The notes beneath the pieces were generated by a model. It was not told where the DNA came from. It searched no databases and saw only the letters and a list, made by a program, of their open reading frames with translations. 43,912 bases of DNA from Paraclostridium sordellii (GTDB lineage: Bacteria; Bacillota; Clostridia; Peptostreptococcales; Peptostreptococcaceae): assembly GCF_000953675.1 (NCBI RefSeq), contig NZ_LN679998.1:3287129-3331040 (forward strand). The letters are read 5' to 3'. A program made the translations under genes and the position numbers. Each line of letters starts with the position of its first letter. The first letter of the stretch is position 1. Shown here piece after piece: positions 8,342-16,261 of this stretch.

Positions 8342-9184
8342 TTGATAAAAATAGGTGATTTTAATAAATTAACCATTGCTAGAAAAGCTGATTTTGGATT
8401 CTTTTTAGATGCTAAAACAGGAAATACTAACGATGATATTTTCATGCATAAAAAGTTTACAAATTATGAAGTTTTAATCCCAGGAGATGAAGTTAACGTA
8501 TTTGTATATAAAGATTCAAAAGATAAATTAGCAGCAACTTTAAACCCTCCTTTAGGAAAAATTGATGAAATAGGTTATTTTGAAGTTGTTGATGCTACTA
8601 AAATAGGCTATTTTATAAATATAGGATTAGAAAAAGATATTTTAGTTCCTTTTAGTGCAAAGCATTATGATATAAAAAAAGGAAATAAGTATTTATTTTA
8701 CTTATATTTAGATAAATCAGATAGAATAGCTGCTACAACTAGAATAGAAGATCGTTTATCTACTGATTCAAACTATAAAGTTGGAGATACTGTTACTGGT
8801 GTAGTTTATGGTTTCCAAACAAATGATAGTGCTATGGTTTGTGTAGATAATAAATTTGATGGAGTTATACTTAATAATGAATACTTTACTAAGCTTAATA
8901 TAGGAGATGAATTAAACTTAAAAGTAATAAAAGTTTATGAAGACGGAAAATTAGGTCTTACTCCTAGACAAGGTAGAGAACAAGAGTTAAACGAACTTGA
9001 ATCAAAAATAATTAATTATTTAAATAATGCATCAAGAGGATTTATGCCTTATAATGATAAATCAGATCCATCTGATATATCATCTGTTTTTAACTGTAGT
9101 AAAAAGAACTTTAAACGTACTTTAGGCGTTCTTATGAAAAAAGGTTTAATAACTCAAGACGAAGAAGGAACTCGTTTAGTTTAA
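8342..9184 (+). CDS. cvfB: CvfB/YitL-like S1-domain RNA-binding protein
   Basis: Cytoplasmic protein of 280 aa built from consecutive S1-like OB-fold modules (about 1-65, 70-135, 145-215) and a C-terminal winged helix (about 220-280; SSVFNCSKKNFKRTLGVLMKKGLI). This matches the CvfB family of Firmicutes, which binds RNA and influences virulence or stress genes in Staphylococcus. Start is TTG at 8342 with AGAGGTGA 7 nt upstream. A -10-like TATAAT lies at 8294-8299. It is monocistronic, divergent from nagR and convergent with the next gene through a shared terminator. The molecular target here is unknown. Confidence 0.9.
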   Translation: MIKIGDFNKLTIARKADFGFFLDAKTGNTNDDIFMHKKFTNYEVLIPGDEVNVFVYKDSKDKLAATLNPPLGKIDEIGYFEVVDATKIGYFINIGLEKDILVPFSAKHYDIKKGNKYLFYLYLDKSDRIAATTRIEDRLSTDSNYKVGDTVTGVVYGFQTNDSAMVCVDNKFDGVILNNEYFTKLNIGDELNLKVIKVYEDGKLGLTPRQGREQELNELESKIINYLNNASRGFMPYNDKSDPSDISSVFNCSKKNFKRTLGVLMKKGLITQDEEGTRLV

Positions 9185-9185
9185 T

Positions 9186-9214
9186 AAAAAAGTAGGATAT
9201 TATCCTACTTTTTT
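9186..9214. terminator. Bidirectional terminator between cvfB and the small exported protein
   Basis: A perfect 13-bp stem (9186-9198 / 9202-9214, loop 3 nt) is flanked by A/T runs on both sides. It also encodes the last codons of the convergent minus-strand gene. Confidence 0.88.
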
Positions 9215-9564
9215 TGTTCTTCAACTAATTCTCCTGTATATATGTTTATCTTCTGTTCACCTAAACTCTGATTGTGAACATGAGCTTGTAAAGATCCTTC
9301 ATCTTCATCTTCAACGCTAACATGAACATCCACTATATACTCATCTCCAACCTGCTTTATATCTTCCTCAGTATTAGAAACTTTATTTCCATATTTAGAT
9401 TTTAAGACTTTAATTGCTAATTCTTTAGATATAGGCTCAATCTTTTTTTCATAATTTTTGCTTTTGTAATCTATTTTTTCATCTTTTTCATTTTGTTTTA
9501 TTACAAATAATGAAAAGCATGAAACAATTAAAACTAATATTACTATGATATATCTTTTTTTCAT
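9205..9564 (-). CDS. Small exported or membrane-anchored protein of unknown function
   Basis: I do not recognise a named family with confidence. The 119-aa product begins MKKRY followed by one hydrophobic helix (about 5-22), so it is a secreted or N-anchored protein. The outside part is highly charged (EKDEKIDYKSK). Residues about 46-112 have a pattern reminiscent of PepSY-like domains: helix KELAIKVLKSKYG, then strands EYIVDVHV and INIYTGELV. ATG at 9564 has GGAGCG 6 nt upstream. It is monocistronic and its stop codon lies inside the bidirectional terminator. PepSY relation is a weak structural guess. Confidence 0.72.
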   Translation of the reverse strand: MKKRYIIVILVLIVSCFSLFVIKQNEKDEKIDYKSKNYEKKIEPISKELAIKVLKSKYGNKVSNTEEDIKQVGDEYIVDVHVSVEDEDEGSLQAHVHNQSLGEQKINIYTGELVEEQKK

Positions 9565-9649
9565 CTATTCGCTCCAAATTTTAGAAATTATAAACTTTAT
9601 ATTTAAATAATTATACCATAAATTAATATTATTAATATCTTTATAACTA

Positions 9650-9678
9650 AAAAGAGAATGTTAAAAACATCCCCTTTT
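9650..9678 (-). terminator. Intrinsic terminator of the beta-glucoside operon
   Basis: A 13-bp stem with two G-T wobbles (9650-9662 / 9666-9678) has an AAA loop and a weak T-tail on the minus strand. It lies just past the GH4 gene. Confidence 0.75.
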
Positions 9679-9702
9679 TAGAATTAATAAATACAACTTT
9701 TT

Positions 9703-11013
9703 TTATTTATTAAATTGTGGTAGATATTCTTTATGAGCCTTAATCATTTCATCTAGTATAGTTTTTGCCAAATCATCAGATGGTATTAGCGGATTTATAC
9801 AAAGTGCCAAGTATGCAGAATTGTAGTCTCCACATACAGCAGCTTTAGCAGCTAGTAACTCAAATGACTTAATTTGACTTACTAGTCCGTCAACAGCATC
9901 TGGTAAATATCCCATTGATAGTGGCTTCGGTCCATTTTTAGTTATAACACTGCTAACCTCAACAGCTTGATCATCTTTGAAATTTCTTATAGCTCCATTG
10001 TTTAGAGTATTTACAACTTGGATATCTTGTTTATCATTATAAATTGAGCTTATCAAGTTGCAAGCTGCATCACTATAAAATGCTCCTCCCCTCTTTTCTA
10101 GTTGAGGTGGTTTTATATCTAATTTTTCATCTTTATATAATTCAAATAATTGATCCTCAAGTTCCTTAACCACTTGCCCTCTTGATTTACCTTTTGAAAA
10201 CTCAGTTAATTCTTCATCTAGCATTTCTTTGGTTTTATAATAATATCTATGGTATGGACAAGGTATAAGCCCTAAATTTTTAATAAAATCAGCATTAAAT
10301 TCTATGGCTTTTATATTTTGCATAGATAGTTTTGAATGTACAAATTTATCTATAGCTTCATTTGTAATATCATTTCCATCTAATGAAACATTTAACCCGT
10401 ATACCATATGATTTAAACCTGCGAAATCCATTTGTATTCTTTCATTCTCAACATCAAATAATTTAGCTATTCCATTTTTCATACCTATGGGTACATTACA
10501 TAAACCTATATAATTTTTAAAATTAGTATATCTAAATACTGCTTCAGTTATTATACCTGTTGGGTTTGTGAAGTTGATAATCCAAGCCTTAGGACATAAT
10601 TCTTCTACATCTTTTATTATATCTAGTATTACCGGTACAGTCCTTAAAGCTTTAAAAAGACCTCCTGCGCCATTAGTTTCTTGACCTATAACACCATGAG
10701 ATAGAGGAATACTCTCATCTTTTATTCTTGCTTCTAATAACCCTACTCTTAGCTGAGTTGTTACAAAATCAGCATCTTTCAATGCTTTTTTCCTATCTAA
10801 AGTAAGATGAATTTCCATATCAACTCCAGCTTTTTTTACCATTCTTTTTGCCAGATTTCCAACCGTTTCTAATTTATGTTTCCCCTGTTCTATATCAACT
10901 AACCATAATTCTTTTACTGGTAATTCATCATATCTTTTTATAAACCCTTCTACAAGTTCTGGAGTATAACTAGATCCTCCTCCTATAGTCACTATCTTAA
11001 GTCCCTTTTTCAT
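9703..11013 (-). CDS. 6-phospho-beta-glucosidase, glycoside hydrolase family 4
   Basis: Hydrolyses phosphorylated beta-glucosides (cellobiose- or chitobiose-6-phosphate type) after PTS uptake. GH4 enzymes use NAD+ and a divalent metal with a redox mechanism. Visible are the NAD-binding GGGSSYTPEL (11-20), GQETNGAGGLFKALRTVP (110-127), the substrate/NAD region NFTNPTG (147-153), and metal ligands C172 in LCNVP and H202 in GLNHM. ATG at 11013 (436 aa) follows GGGAG by 8 nt; the ATG at 11028 lacks a ribosome site. It is downstream of the PTS EIIC gene, which points to a disaccharide phosphate as substrate. CelF/ChbF/LicH cannot be told apart from sequence alone. Confidence 0.9.
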   Translation of the reverse strand: MKKGLKIVTIGGGSSYTPELVEGFIKRYDELPVKELWLVDIEQGKHKLETVGNLAKRMVKKAGVDMEIHLTLDRKKALKDADFVTTQLRVGLLEARIKDESIPLSHGVIGQETNGAGGLFKALRTVPVILDIIKDVEELCPKAWIINFTNPTGIITEAVFRYTNFKNYIGLCNVPIGMKNGIAKLFDVENERIQMDFAGLNHMVYGLNVSLDGNDITNEAIDKFVHSKLSMQNIKAIEFNADFIKNLGLIPCPYHRYYYKTKEMLDEELTEFSKGKSRGQVVKELEDQLFELYKDEKLDIKPPQLEKRGGAFYSDAACNLISSIYNDKQDIQVVNTLNNGAIRNFKDDQAVEVSSVITKNGPKPLSMGYLPDAVDGLVSQIKSFELLAAKAAVCGDYNSAYLALCINPLIPSDDLAKTILDEMIKAHKEYLPQFNK

Positions 11014-11036
11014 AGTTTCATCTCCCATCGTAGTCT

Positions 11037-12395
11037 TTATAATTCTAAATCATCAAAGCTAAAATCATCATCATTACTTTCTACTGGAGTTAATGTTCCT
11101 TTTCTTTGTTCTATTTTTTCTGATGCTATAACAAATGGTATATAAATTAATATTGATATTAATAAGTTAATCATTGCTAATACACCACCACTCCAGTGAC
11201 CTGTTGCCATTATTCCACCTAGTATTGGAGGTGTAACCCATGGTATCTTAGGCATTATTACCGGCATTACCCATCCTATTTTTATAGCCATATATGCAAC
11301 TCCTGAGCATATAACTGGAGCTAGTACAAAAGGTATCATATATATTGGATTTAGTACTATTGGTAACCCAAATATAACTGGCTCACTTATGTTAAAGCAA
11401 GATGGCGCTAATCCTAAAGCAATCATATCTTTACGTCTTCTACCTGCTATTATTAAGGCTATTATTAGACCAAGTATCATACCTGACCCACCTAAATATA
11501 CGAATGCATCAAGGAATGATCCTGCAAAAATATGATAACCTTGAGTTGCTCCAGCTTGAGCTAAAGCTGCATTTTCAGCCCCTAAGTCTAATAATAACGT
11601 TTCGGTAACGGGCATTGCTATATTTGCCCCATGTAATCCAACTGTCCATAGTAAATGTATAAAGAAAGTTACTAACATCGTTGATCCTAATGAATCTGCC
11701 ATTCCTTTAAGCGGTGCTGCTAAATAAGTATTTAATAAATCATTTAAGAATAATCCACCTGTGAACTTCTTTATCAACACTCCTATAATTCCAAATATTG
11801 CTATCGTTAACATTCCTGGTATAAGTTTTGCAAAAGATTTAGCTACAGCTGGTGGAACTCCATCCGGCATTTTTATAGTCATTTTCTTTATTTTAGATAA
11901 TCTAACAAAAACTTCTGTTGAAAGTAATCCTATAACTATAGCTGAAAATAATGCTGAATTTGATATATATCCCGAAGGAATAAATCCCCATCCAGAACTT
12001 ATTATTTTACCTGCTTCATTTTTTATATCAGCTACCTGAGGTGCCATTACAAAGAAAATTGCTAATGCTATAAGTCCTGCTTGTAATCCATCTTCATCAT
12101 AAGATTTAGCAAGATTATATGCTATTGAAACAACTAAAAATACAGCCATAGTGGCAATTGATCCCCACCATAAATCTGCTCCCAACATCGTCCAGTTTTC
12201 CCCAAATATTTTTGCCATAAAGTTTTTATATGCTTCTACTGGCAAATTATTTACTAGTGTTGCTACAGCTCCTATCATAGTAATAGGTATCATTGCTACG
12301 AAACCATCTCTTACTGCTACTAAATGTCTCTGTGCACCTAATTTTCCAGCTACAGGGATAATATACTTATCCATAAATTTCATTATTGCACCCAT
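11037..12395 (-). CDS. celB: PTS EIIC permease, lactose/cellobiose family (CelB-like)
   Basis: Membrane channel of a phosphotransferase system for beta-glucosides. The 452 aa have about ten hydrophobic segments, the N-terminal amphipathic KYIIPVAGKLGAQRHLVAVRDG (about 9-30) and the family loop NISEPVIFGLPIVLNP (about 330-350) that contains the conserved sugar-binding glutamate. The C-terminus is an acidic tail ending DDDFSFDDLEL, a signature shared with the second EIIC in this window. ATG at 12395 has AAAGGAGG upstream; the longer reading to 12446 would include that site. No EIIA or EIIB is encoded nearby, so partner subunits must come from elsewhere. Confidence 0.9.
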   Translation of the reverse strand: MGAIMKFMDKYIIPVAGKLGAQRHLVAVRDGFVAMIPITMIGAVATLVNNLPVEAYKNFMAKIFGENWTMLGADLWWGSIATMAVFLVVSIAYNLAKSYDEDGLQAGLIALAIFFVMAPQVADIKNEAGKIISSGWGFIPSGYISNSALFSAIVIGLLSTEVFVRLSKIKKMTIKMPDGVPPAVAKSFAKLIPGMLTIAIFGIIGVLIKKFTGGLFLNDLLNTYLAAPLKGMADSLGSTMLVTFFIHLLWTVGLHGANIAMPVTETLLLDLGAENAALAQAGATQGYHIFAGSFLDAFVYLGGSGMILGLIIALIIAGRRRKDMIALGLAPSCFNISEPVIFGLPIVLNPIYMIPFVLAPVICSGVAYMAIKIGWVMPVIMPKIPWVTPPILGGIMATGHWSGGVLAMINLLISILIYIPFVIASEKIEQRKGTLTPVESNDDDFSFDDLEL

Positions 12396-12420
12396 AATTA
12401 CTCCTCCTTTTATTTTTATC

Positions 12421-12435
12421 TCAAAACGTTTTCTT
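12421..12435 (-). promoter_or_regulatory. Candidate catabolite-responsive element (cre)
   Basis: AAGAAAACGTTTTGA (minus strand) matches the CcpA consensus WTGAAARCGYTTTCW at 13 of 15 positions. It lies between the beta-glucoside promoter and the EIIC ribosome site, a place where CcpA would act as a roadblock. Confidence 0.5.
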
Positions 12436-12517
12436 AGGTTGTTCAATTAATCACTTTATCTAATTTTTAGTACATACATAATTTCATAATCTATATATAT
12501 TTTATATTGTTATATAT

Positions 12518-12546
12518 ATTATATTTTAAATGTATATACATTTCAA
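12518..12546 (-). promoter_or_regulatory. Beta-glucoside operon promoter with palindromic operator in the spacer
   Basis: On the minus strand, -35 TTGAAA (12541-12546) and -10 TATAAT (12518-12523) are 17 bp apart. A perfect 16-bp palindrome AAATGTATATACATTT (12528-12543) fills the spacer and overlaps the -35. This is the expected position for a GntR repressor site that blocks RNA polymerase directly. The regulator encoded just upstream is the likely binder. Confidence 0.75.
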
Positions 12547-12595
12547 TAGTTTTATAAAAACATTTTCCCGTTTTATTTTACATATAAAATAAAAA

Positions 12596-12621
12596 GCTGT
12601 ATCTGATTATTCAGATACAGC
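12596..12621 (-). terminator. Intrinsic terminator overlapping the 3' end of the GntR gene
   Basis: A perfect 11-bp stem (GCTGTATCTGA 12596-12606 / TCAGATACAGC 12611-12621) is followed by TTTTTATTTT on the minus strand. The last codons and the stop of the regulator lie in the stem, so the regulator and the PTS genes are separate transcripts. Confidence 0.9.
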
Positions 12622-13311
12622 ACTTAAAGTTAAAGTATATCCATAGTGATAAGTATGAGAGTATTCAAACACCTCACTATTTTGTAGTTTACAAACTTGA
12701 CTTATATATAACAACGCTTCTGGTTTTGTTAAATCTAATAATCCTGCAAGCTCATCATTTGCTAAGACTGCACTTACTTCTCGTTCTGACATAGCAATTT
12801 TATATCCACATTCATTTTCAACATAATTATACAGTGAACTTTCACAATGAGATTTCTTTAAATTAGGAAATAATTTTACAGGCATATATGTTTCCATATA
12901 CGAGAGTTTTACATTGTTAGCAAGTCGTATTCTTTTTATCTCCCATACATTTTCTTTTTCTGTAAGATTTAATTTATTCATAAGTTCTTCATCAGCTTCT
13001 ACAATATTTAATTCAACTAATATATTAGAAACTATATATCCTTTGCTTTCCATCTCTTCAGTGAAACCGCTTACCGCAGATATATTATCATATACCTTGT
13101 TAGCTAAAACTATACTTCCAACACCTCGTTGTCTAGTTATATATCCATCTTTAACTAAATTATTAAGAGCTGATCTTACTGTCATTCTAGTTACATTAAA
13201 TTCTTCACTTAATTGTTTTTCAGATGGAATTAATTCTCCTTGCTTTAAAGTTTTAGATTGAATTAAATCTTTTATATAATTTTCTATTTTTTTATAAATA
13301 GGTTCATTCAT
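12607..13311 (-). CDS. GntR/UTRA-family regulator of the beta-glucoside genes
   Basis: A 234-aa repressor-type protein with a winged helix at about 5-72 (PSEKQLSEEFNVTRMTVRSALNNLVKDGYITRQRGVGS) and a UTRA sensor domain at about 85-230. It most resembles sugar-phosphate-responsive GntR proteins such as those controlling trehalose, cellobiose or beta-glucoside PTS genes. It lies directly upstream of the EIIC and GH4 genes, and palindromes with AAATGTATAT half-sites occur both at that operon's promoter and at its own. It therefore probably represses both until a phosphorylated disaccharide binds. The inducer is inferred. Confidence 0.9.
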   Translation of the reverse strand: MNEPIYKKIENYIKDLIQSKTLKQGELIPSEKQLSEEFNVTRMTVRSALNNLVKDGYITRQRGVGSIVLANKVYDNISAVSGFTEEMESKGYIVSNILVELNIVEADEELMNKLNLTEKENVWEIKRIRLANNVKLSYMETYMPVKLFPNLKKSHCESSLYNYVENECGYKIAMSEREVSAVLANDELAGLLDLTKPEALLYISQVCKLQNSEVFEYSHTYHYGYTLTLSAVSE

Positions 13312-13355
13312 TTAAATTACCCCTTCTTTTTACATTTGTATATATATTTTTACAT

Positions 13356-13377
13356 GATGAATATACATTTTATTATA
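13356..13377 (-). promoter_or_regulatory. Promoter -10 and operator-like site of the GntR gene
   Basis: -10 TATAAT (13372-13377, minus strand) is followed directly by AAATGTATATTCATC (13356-13370). That sequence shares the AAATGTATAT half with the operator at 12528-12543. The -35 is weak. This suggests autoregulation. Confidence 0.5.
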
Positions 13378-13413
13378 GTCTATATTTAATATTTTTTCTA
13401 TCACATAAATAAA

Positions 13414-13435
13414 AGGATATCTTAAAAGATATCCT
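13414..13435 (-). terminator. Intrinsic terminator of the fumarase-malic enzyme operon
   Basis: A 10-bp perfect stem AGGATATCTT / AAGATATCCT with a 2-nt centre is followed by TTTTATTT on the minus strand. Confidence 0.8.
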
Positions 13436-13443
13436 CTTATTCT

Positions 13444-14622
13444 TTATATTCTAGCTACTCCTGAATCTATAGCCGCTTTTTTTATAGCTTCTGCTACATT
13501 TTTTGCTACTTCTCTGTCAAAAGCTTTCGGTAATATATTATTTGGATTTAAATCCTCTTCTTTTATTGAATCTGCAATAGCATTAGCTGCTGCAATTTTC
13601 ATTTCTTCATTAATCTCACTAGCTCTAACATCTAATGCCCCTCTAAATATTCCCGGAAAAGCTAATACATTATTTACTTGATTTGGGAAATCACTTCTTC
13701 CTGTTCCTACTATATATGCTCCTCCTTCTTTAGCTAAATCAGGCATTATCTCTGGAGTAGGATTTGCCATTGCTAATATTATAGATTTTTCATTCATAGA
13801 AGCTACCATGTCCTTAGTTACACAGTTAGGTCCTGATACTCCTATAAATACATCTTTATGTTTTATTACATCTTTTAATAAACCTTTTTCATTGTTAATA
13901 TTAGTAACTTTAAGCATTTCTCTTTGAGCCCAGTTTAAATCATCCATATTTTCTTCTAATGCTCCATTTAATCCACATAAAATAATATTTTTCACACCCA
14001 TACTTAATAACATTTTCGCTATTGCAATACCTGCTGCCCCAGGGCCATTTATAACTATTTCAAGGTCCTCAAGTTTTTTATCTATTAATTTTAATGCATT
14101 TATTATTGCTGCCGATAAAACTATAGCTGTTCCATGTTGATCATCATGAAATACCGGTATATTTAACTCTTTTTTTAATTTTTCCTCAATTTCAAAACAT
14201 CTAGGAGCACTTATATCTTCTAAGTTTATTCCCCCAAATACAGGTTCCATTAATTTTACAGTACGTACTATTTCATCTACATCTTTAGTATTTAAACATA
14301 TTGGAAAAGCATCAACATTTGCAAATTCTTTAAATAGTATAGCCTTTCCTTCCATTACAGGAATTGATGCACTAGCTCCTATATCTCCAAGTCCTAATAC
14401 AGCTGTTCCATCACTTATCACTCCAACCATATTACCTTTTGAAGTATATTTATAGGCTAAGCTTTCATCTTTAGAAATTTCAACACAGGGTGCTGCAACT
14501 CCTGGTGTGTATGCTATTGATAAATCATCCTTATCTTCAACTTTGACTTTACTACATACAGAAATTTTACCTTTATTCTCTTCATGTACCTTAAGCGCTA
14601 ATTCTGCATAATTTTTACTCAT
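13444..14622 (-). CDS. Malic enzyme (NAD(P)-dependent, oxaloacetate-decarboxylating type)
   Basis: Interconverts malate with pyruvate and CO2 using NAD(P). It is the short bacterial form (392 aa). Motifs: IAYTPGVAAPC (Y38 the probable catalytic tyrosine), GKAILFKEFANVDAFP (catalytic lysine), GINLEDISAPRCFEIE and PVFHDDQHGTAIV (metal and active site), dinucleotide-binding NGPGAAGIA, and MANPTPEI. ATG at 14622 follows AGAGGTTAAG; the ATG at 14640 has no ribosome site. It is the last gene of the fumarase alpha-beta-malic enzyme operon, allowing fumarate-malate-pyruvate conversion. NAD versus NADP preference is not determined. Confidence 0.94.
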   Translation of the reverse strand: MSKNYAELALKVHEENKGKISVCSKVKVEDKDDLSIAYTPGVAAPCVEISKDESLAYKYTSKGNMVGVISDGTAVLGLGDIGASASIPVMEGKAILFKEFANVDAFPICLNTKDVDEIVRTVKLMEPVFGGINLEDISAPRCFEIEEKLKKELNIPVFHDDQHGTAIVLSAAIINALKLIDKKLEDLEIVINGPGAAGIAIAKMLLSMGVKNIILCGLNGALEENMDDLNWAQREMLKVTNINNEKGLLKDVIKHKDVFIGVSGPNCVTKDMVASMNEKSIILAMANPTPEIMPDLAKEGGAYIVGTGRSDFPNQVNNVLAFPGIFRGALDVRASEINEEMKIAAANAIADSIKEEDLNPNNILPKAFDREVAKNVAEAIKKAAIDSGVARI

Positions 14623-14652
14623 AATCTTAACCTCTTTCATAATTGATTTTTA

Positions 14653-15183
14653 TTATCTATTTAATTCATAAATGTTATTACCTTTACAATCAATCGCAAC
14701 TATAACCAATAAATCCTCAACTTCCAATTTTCTAATTGCTTCTGCTCCTAACTCTTCATATGCTATTACTTCTGACTTTTTTATAGAATTAGATATATAT
14801 GCACCAGCTCCACCTATTGCAACTAGATATGCACATTTATTTTTTTTCATAGATTCAATAACCGTTTGGTTTCTCTTTCCTTTCCCAATCATCAGCTTTA
14901 ACCCTCTATCTAATAGTGGGGTAGTTAAATCATCCATCCTATAGCTAGTAGTAGGCCCTGCAGACCCTATAACTTCCCCTTCTTTACTAGGTGTTGGTCC
15001 AACATAATATATAGCTTGTCCTTTTAATTTAAAAGGAAGTTCTTTTCCTTCTTTTATACAGTTTATCAACCTTTGATGAGCAGCATCTCTAGCTGTATAA
15101 ATAACACCACTTAAGCTAATCATTTCTCCACACTTAAGATTTTCTACTATTTCATTATCTATTGGAAGAGTTACTTTTTTCAT
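14653..15183 (-). CDS. fumB: Fumarate hydratase, class I, beta subunit
   Basis: Small subunit (176 aa) of the two-subunit iron-sulfur fumarase, hydrating fumarate to malate. It carries the C-terminal-domain motifs of class I fumarases: SGVIYTARDAAHQRL, YYVGPTPSKEGEVIGSAGPTTSYRMD, MIGKGKRNQTVIE and AIGGAGAYIS. ATG at 15183 is chosen because GGGGG lies 6 nt upstream, only 10 nt after the alpha-subunit stop. The longer reading from 15225 would overlap the alpha gene. Tartrate dehydratases share this architecture; linkage to malic enzyme favours fumarase. Confidence 0.92.
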   Translation of the reverse strand: MKKVTLPIDNEIVENLKCGEMISLSGVIYTARDAAHQRLINCIKEGKELPFKLKGQAIYYVGPTPSKEGEVIGSAGPTTSYRMDDLTTPLLDRGLKLMIGKGKRNQTVIESMKKNKCAYLVAIGGAGAYISNSIKKSEVIAYEELGAEAIRKLEVEDLLVIVAIDCKGNNIYELNR

Positions 15184-15193
15184 TTTATCCCCC

Positions 15194-16033
15194 TTATATT
15201 TCAATACTTTTATGTCTTGATGCATGGCAGTTTATATTAACTACTACAGGAAGCCCTGCTATATGAGTTGGAAAAGACTCTATATTCACAGCAAGCGCAG
15301 TAGTATTGCCTCCCAAGCCTTGAGGCCCTATTCCCAGTTTATTTATCTCTCTTAATATATCTATCTCTAACATTTTTATATTATTATCTTCGTTATGTGT
15401 CCCTAAATCCCTAAGCAAAGCCTTTTTTGCTATTTGAGCACACTTTTCAACAGTTCCTCCTATTCCAACTCCTACAACTATAGGAGGGCATGGATTAGGA
15501 CCTGCTTCTTTTACTGTGTCTATTATAAATTTTTTTATTCCATCTATACCATCTGAAGGCTTTAGCATTTTTAATTTACTCATATTTTCGCTGCCAAATC
15601 CCTTTGGTGCAAATTCTATATATATTTTGTCACCTTCAACTATATCGTAATGTATTATAGCAGGTGTATTATCTTTTGTATTAACCCTACTTATAGGATC
15701 TACAACAGATTTTCTTAAATATCCATCTACATATCCTTGTCTAACACCTTCATTTATAGCATCGGTTATATTTTGTCCATCTATTAGAACCGTTTGCCCA
15801 ACTTTCACAAAAAATACAGCCATTCCTGTATCTTGACATATTGGCATTTGTTTTTCTTCTGCTATTTTGTAATTTTGAATTAATATATTTAAAACGTTTT
15901 TTCCCAATTCATTTTTTTCTTTTGTCTCATATTCTCCTATAGATTGTTTAACATCTTCCCCTAAGTATATATTCGCTTTTATACAAAGGTCTTTTACTGC
16001 TTCAGTAATTTGTGATGATCTTATAATTCTCAC
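15194..16033 (-). CDS. fumA: Fumarate hydratase, class I, alpha subunit
   Basis: Large subunit (279 aa) carrying the oxygen-sensitive 4Fe-4S cluster. Likely ligands are C66 (PICQDTGM), C182 (GPNPCPP) and C269 (NINCHASRH). The conserved TTALAVNIE and GPQGLGG segments are also present. GTG at 16033 gives MRIIRSSQITEAVKDLC, the normal family N-terminus, with AGAGGATAC 8 nt upstream; the ATG at 16087 adds 18 unconserved residues. A weak promoter (TTGTGA, 17 bp, TAAAGT) can be seen just after the upstream terminator. Class I cluster dependence fits an anaerobe. Confidence 0.92.
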   Translation of the reverse strand: MRIIRSSQITEAVKDLCIKANIYLGEDVKQSIGEYETKEKNELGKNVLNILIQNYKIAEEKQMPICQDTGMAVFFVKVGQTVLIDGQNITDAINEGVRQGYVDGYLRKSVVDPISRVNTKDNTPAIIHYDIVEGDKIYIEFAPKGFGSENMSKLKMLKPSDGIDGIKKFIIDTVKEAGPNPCPPIVVGVGIGGTVEKCAQIAKKALLRDLGTHNEDNNIKMLEIDILREINKLGIGPQGLGGNTTALAVNIESFPTHIAGLPVVVNINCHASRHKSIEI

Positions 16034-16111
16034 GAACGTATCCTCTACTTTCTTATTTAATATTCGACTATATTTAAACTTTATCATTTTTTATTTATTT
16101 TCACAATAAAA

Positions 16112-16141
16112 AAGCATATACTTTTCCGAAAGTATATGCTT
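16112..16141 (-). terminator. Intrinsic terminator downstream of the 3-methyladenine glycosylase gene
   Basis: A perfect 13-bp stem AAGCATATACTTT / AAAGTATATGCTT has a 4-nt loop, with TTTTTTATTG following on the minus strand. It separates the glycosylase transcript from the fumarase operon, or could act as an attenuator in the fumarase leader. Confidence 0.85.
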
Positions 16142-16261
16142 AAATTGGGGATATATGAGTTTTATGGTTGTAAGAGATATTTAAAGTTTTGGGGGAGATT
16201 ACTTTACCTCTTATATTAAGAGTATTTACCATTTTTTTGTTTTTATACATATATTTATAAT

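Noticed and set aside
11402-12450. Plus-strand open frames opposite the PTS EIIC gene and similar ones opposite other genes
   Set aside because: They lack ribosome sites, have composition expected of antisense shadows, and overlap clearly real genes.
16140-16232. A 30-codon minus-strand open frame after the 3-methyladenine glycosylase gene
   Set aside because: It has no ribosome site, unremarkable composition, and its end runs into a terminator; it is more likely chance.
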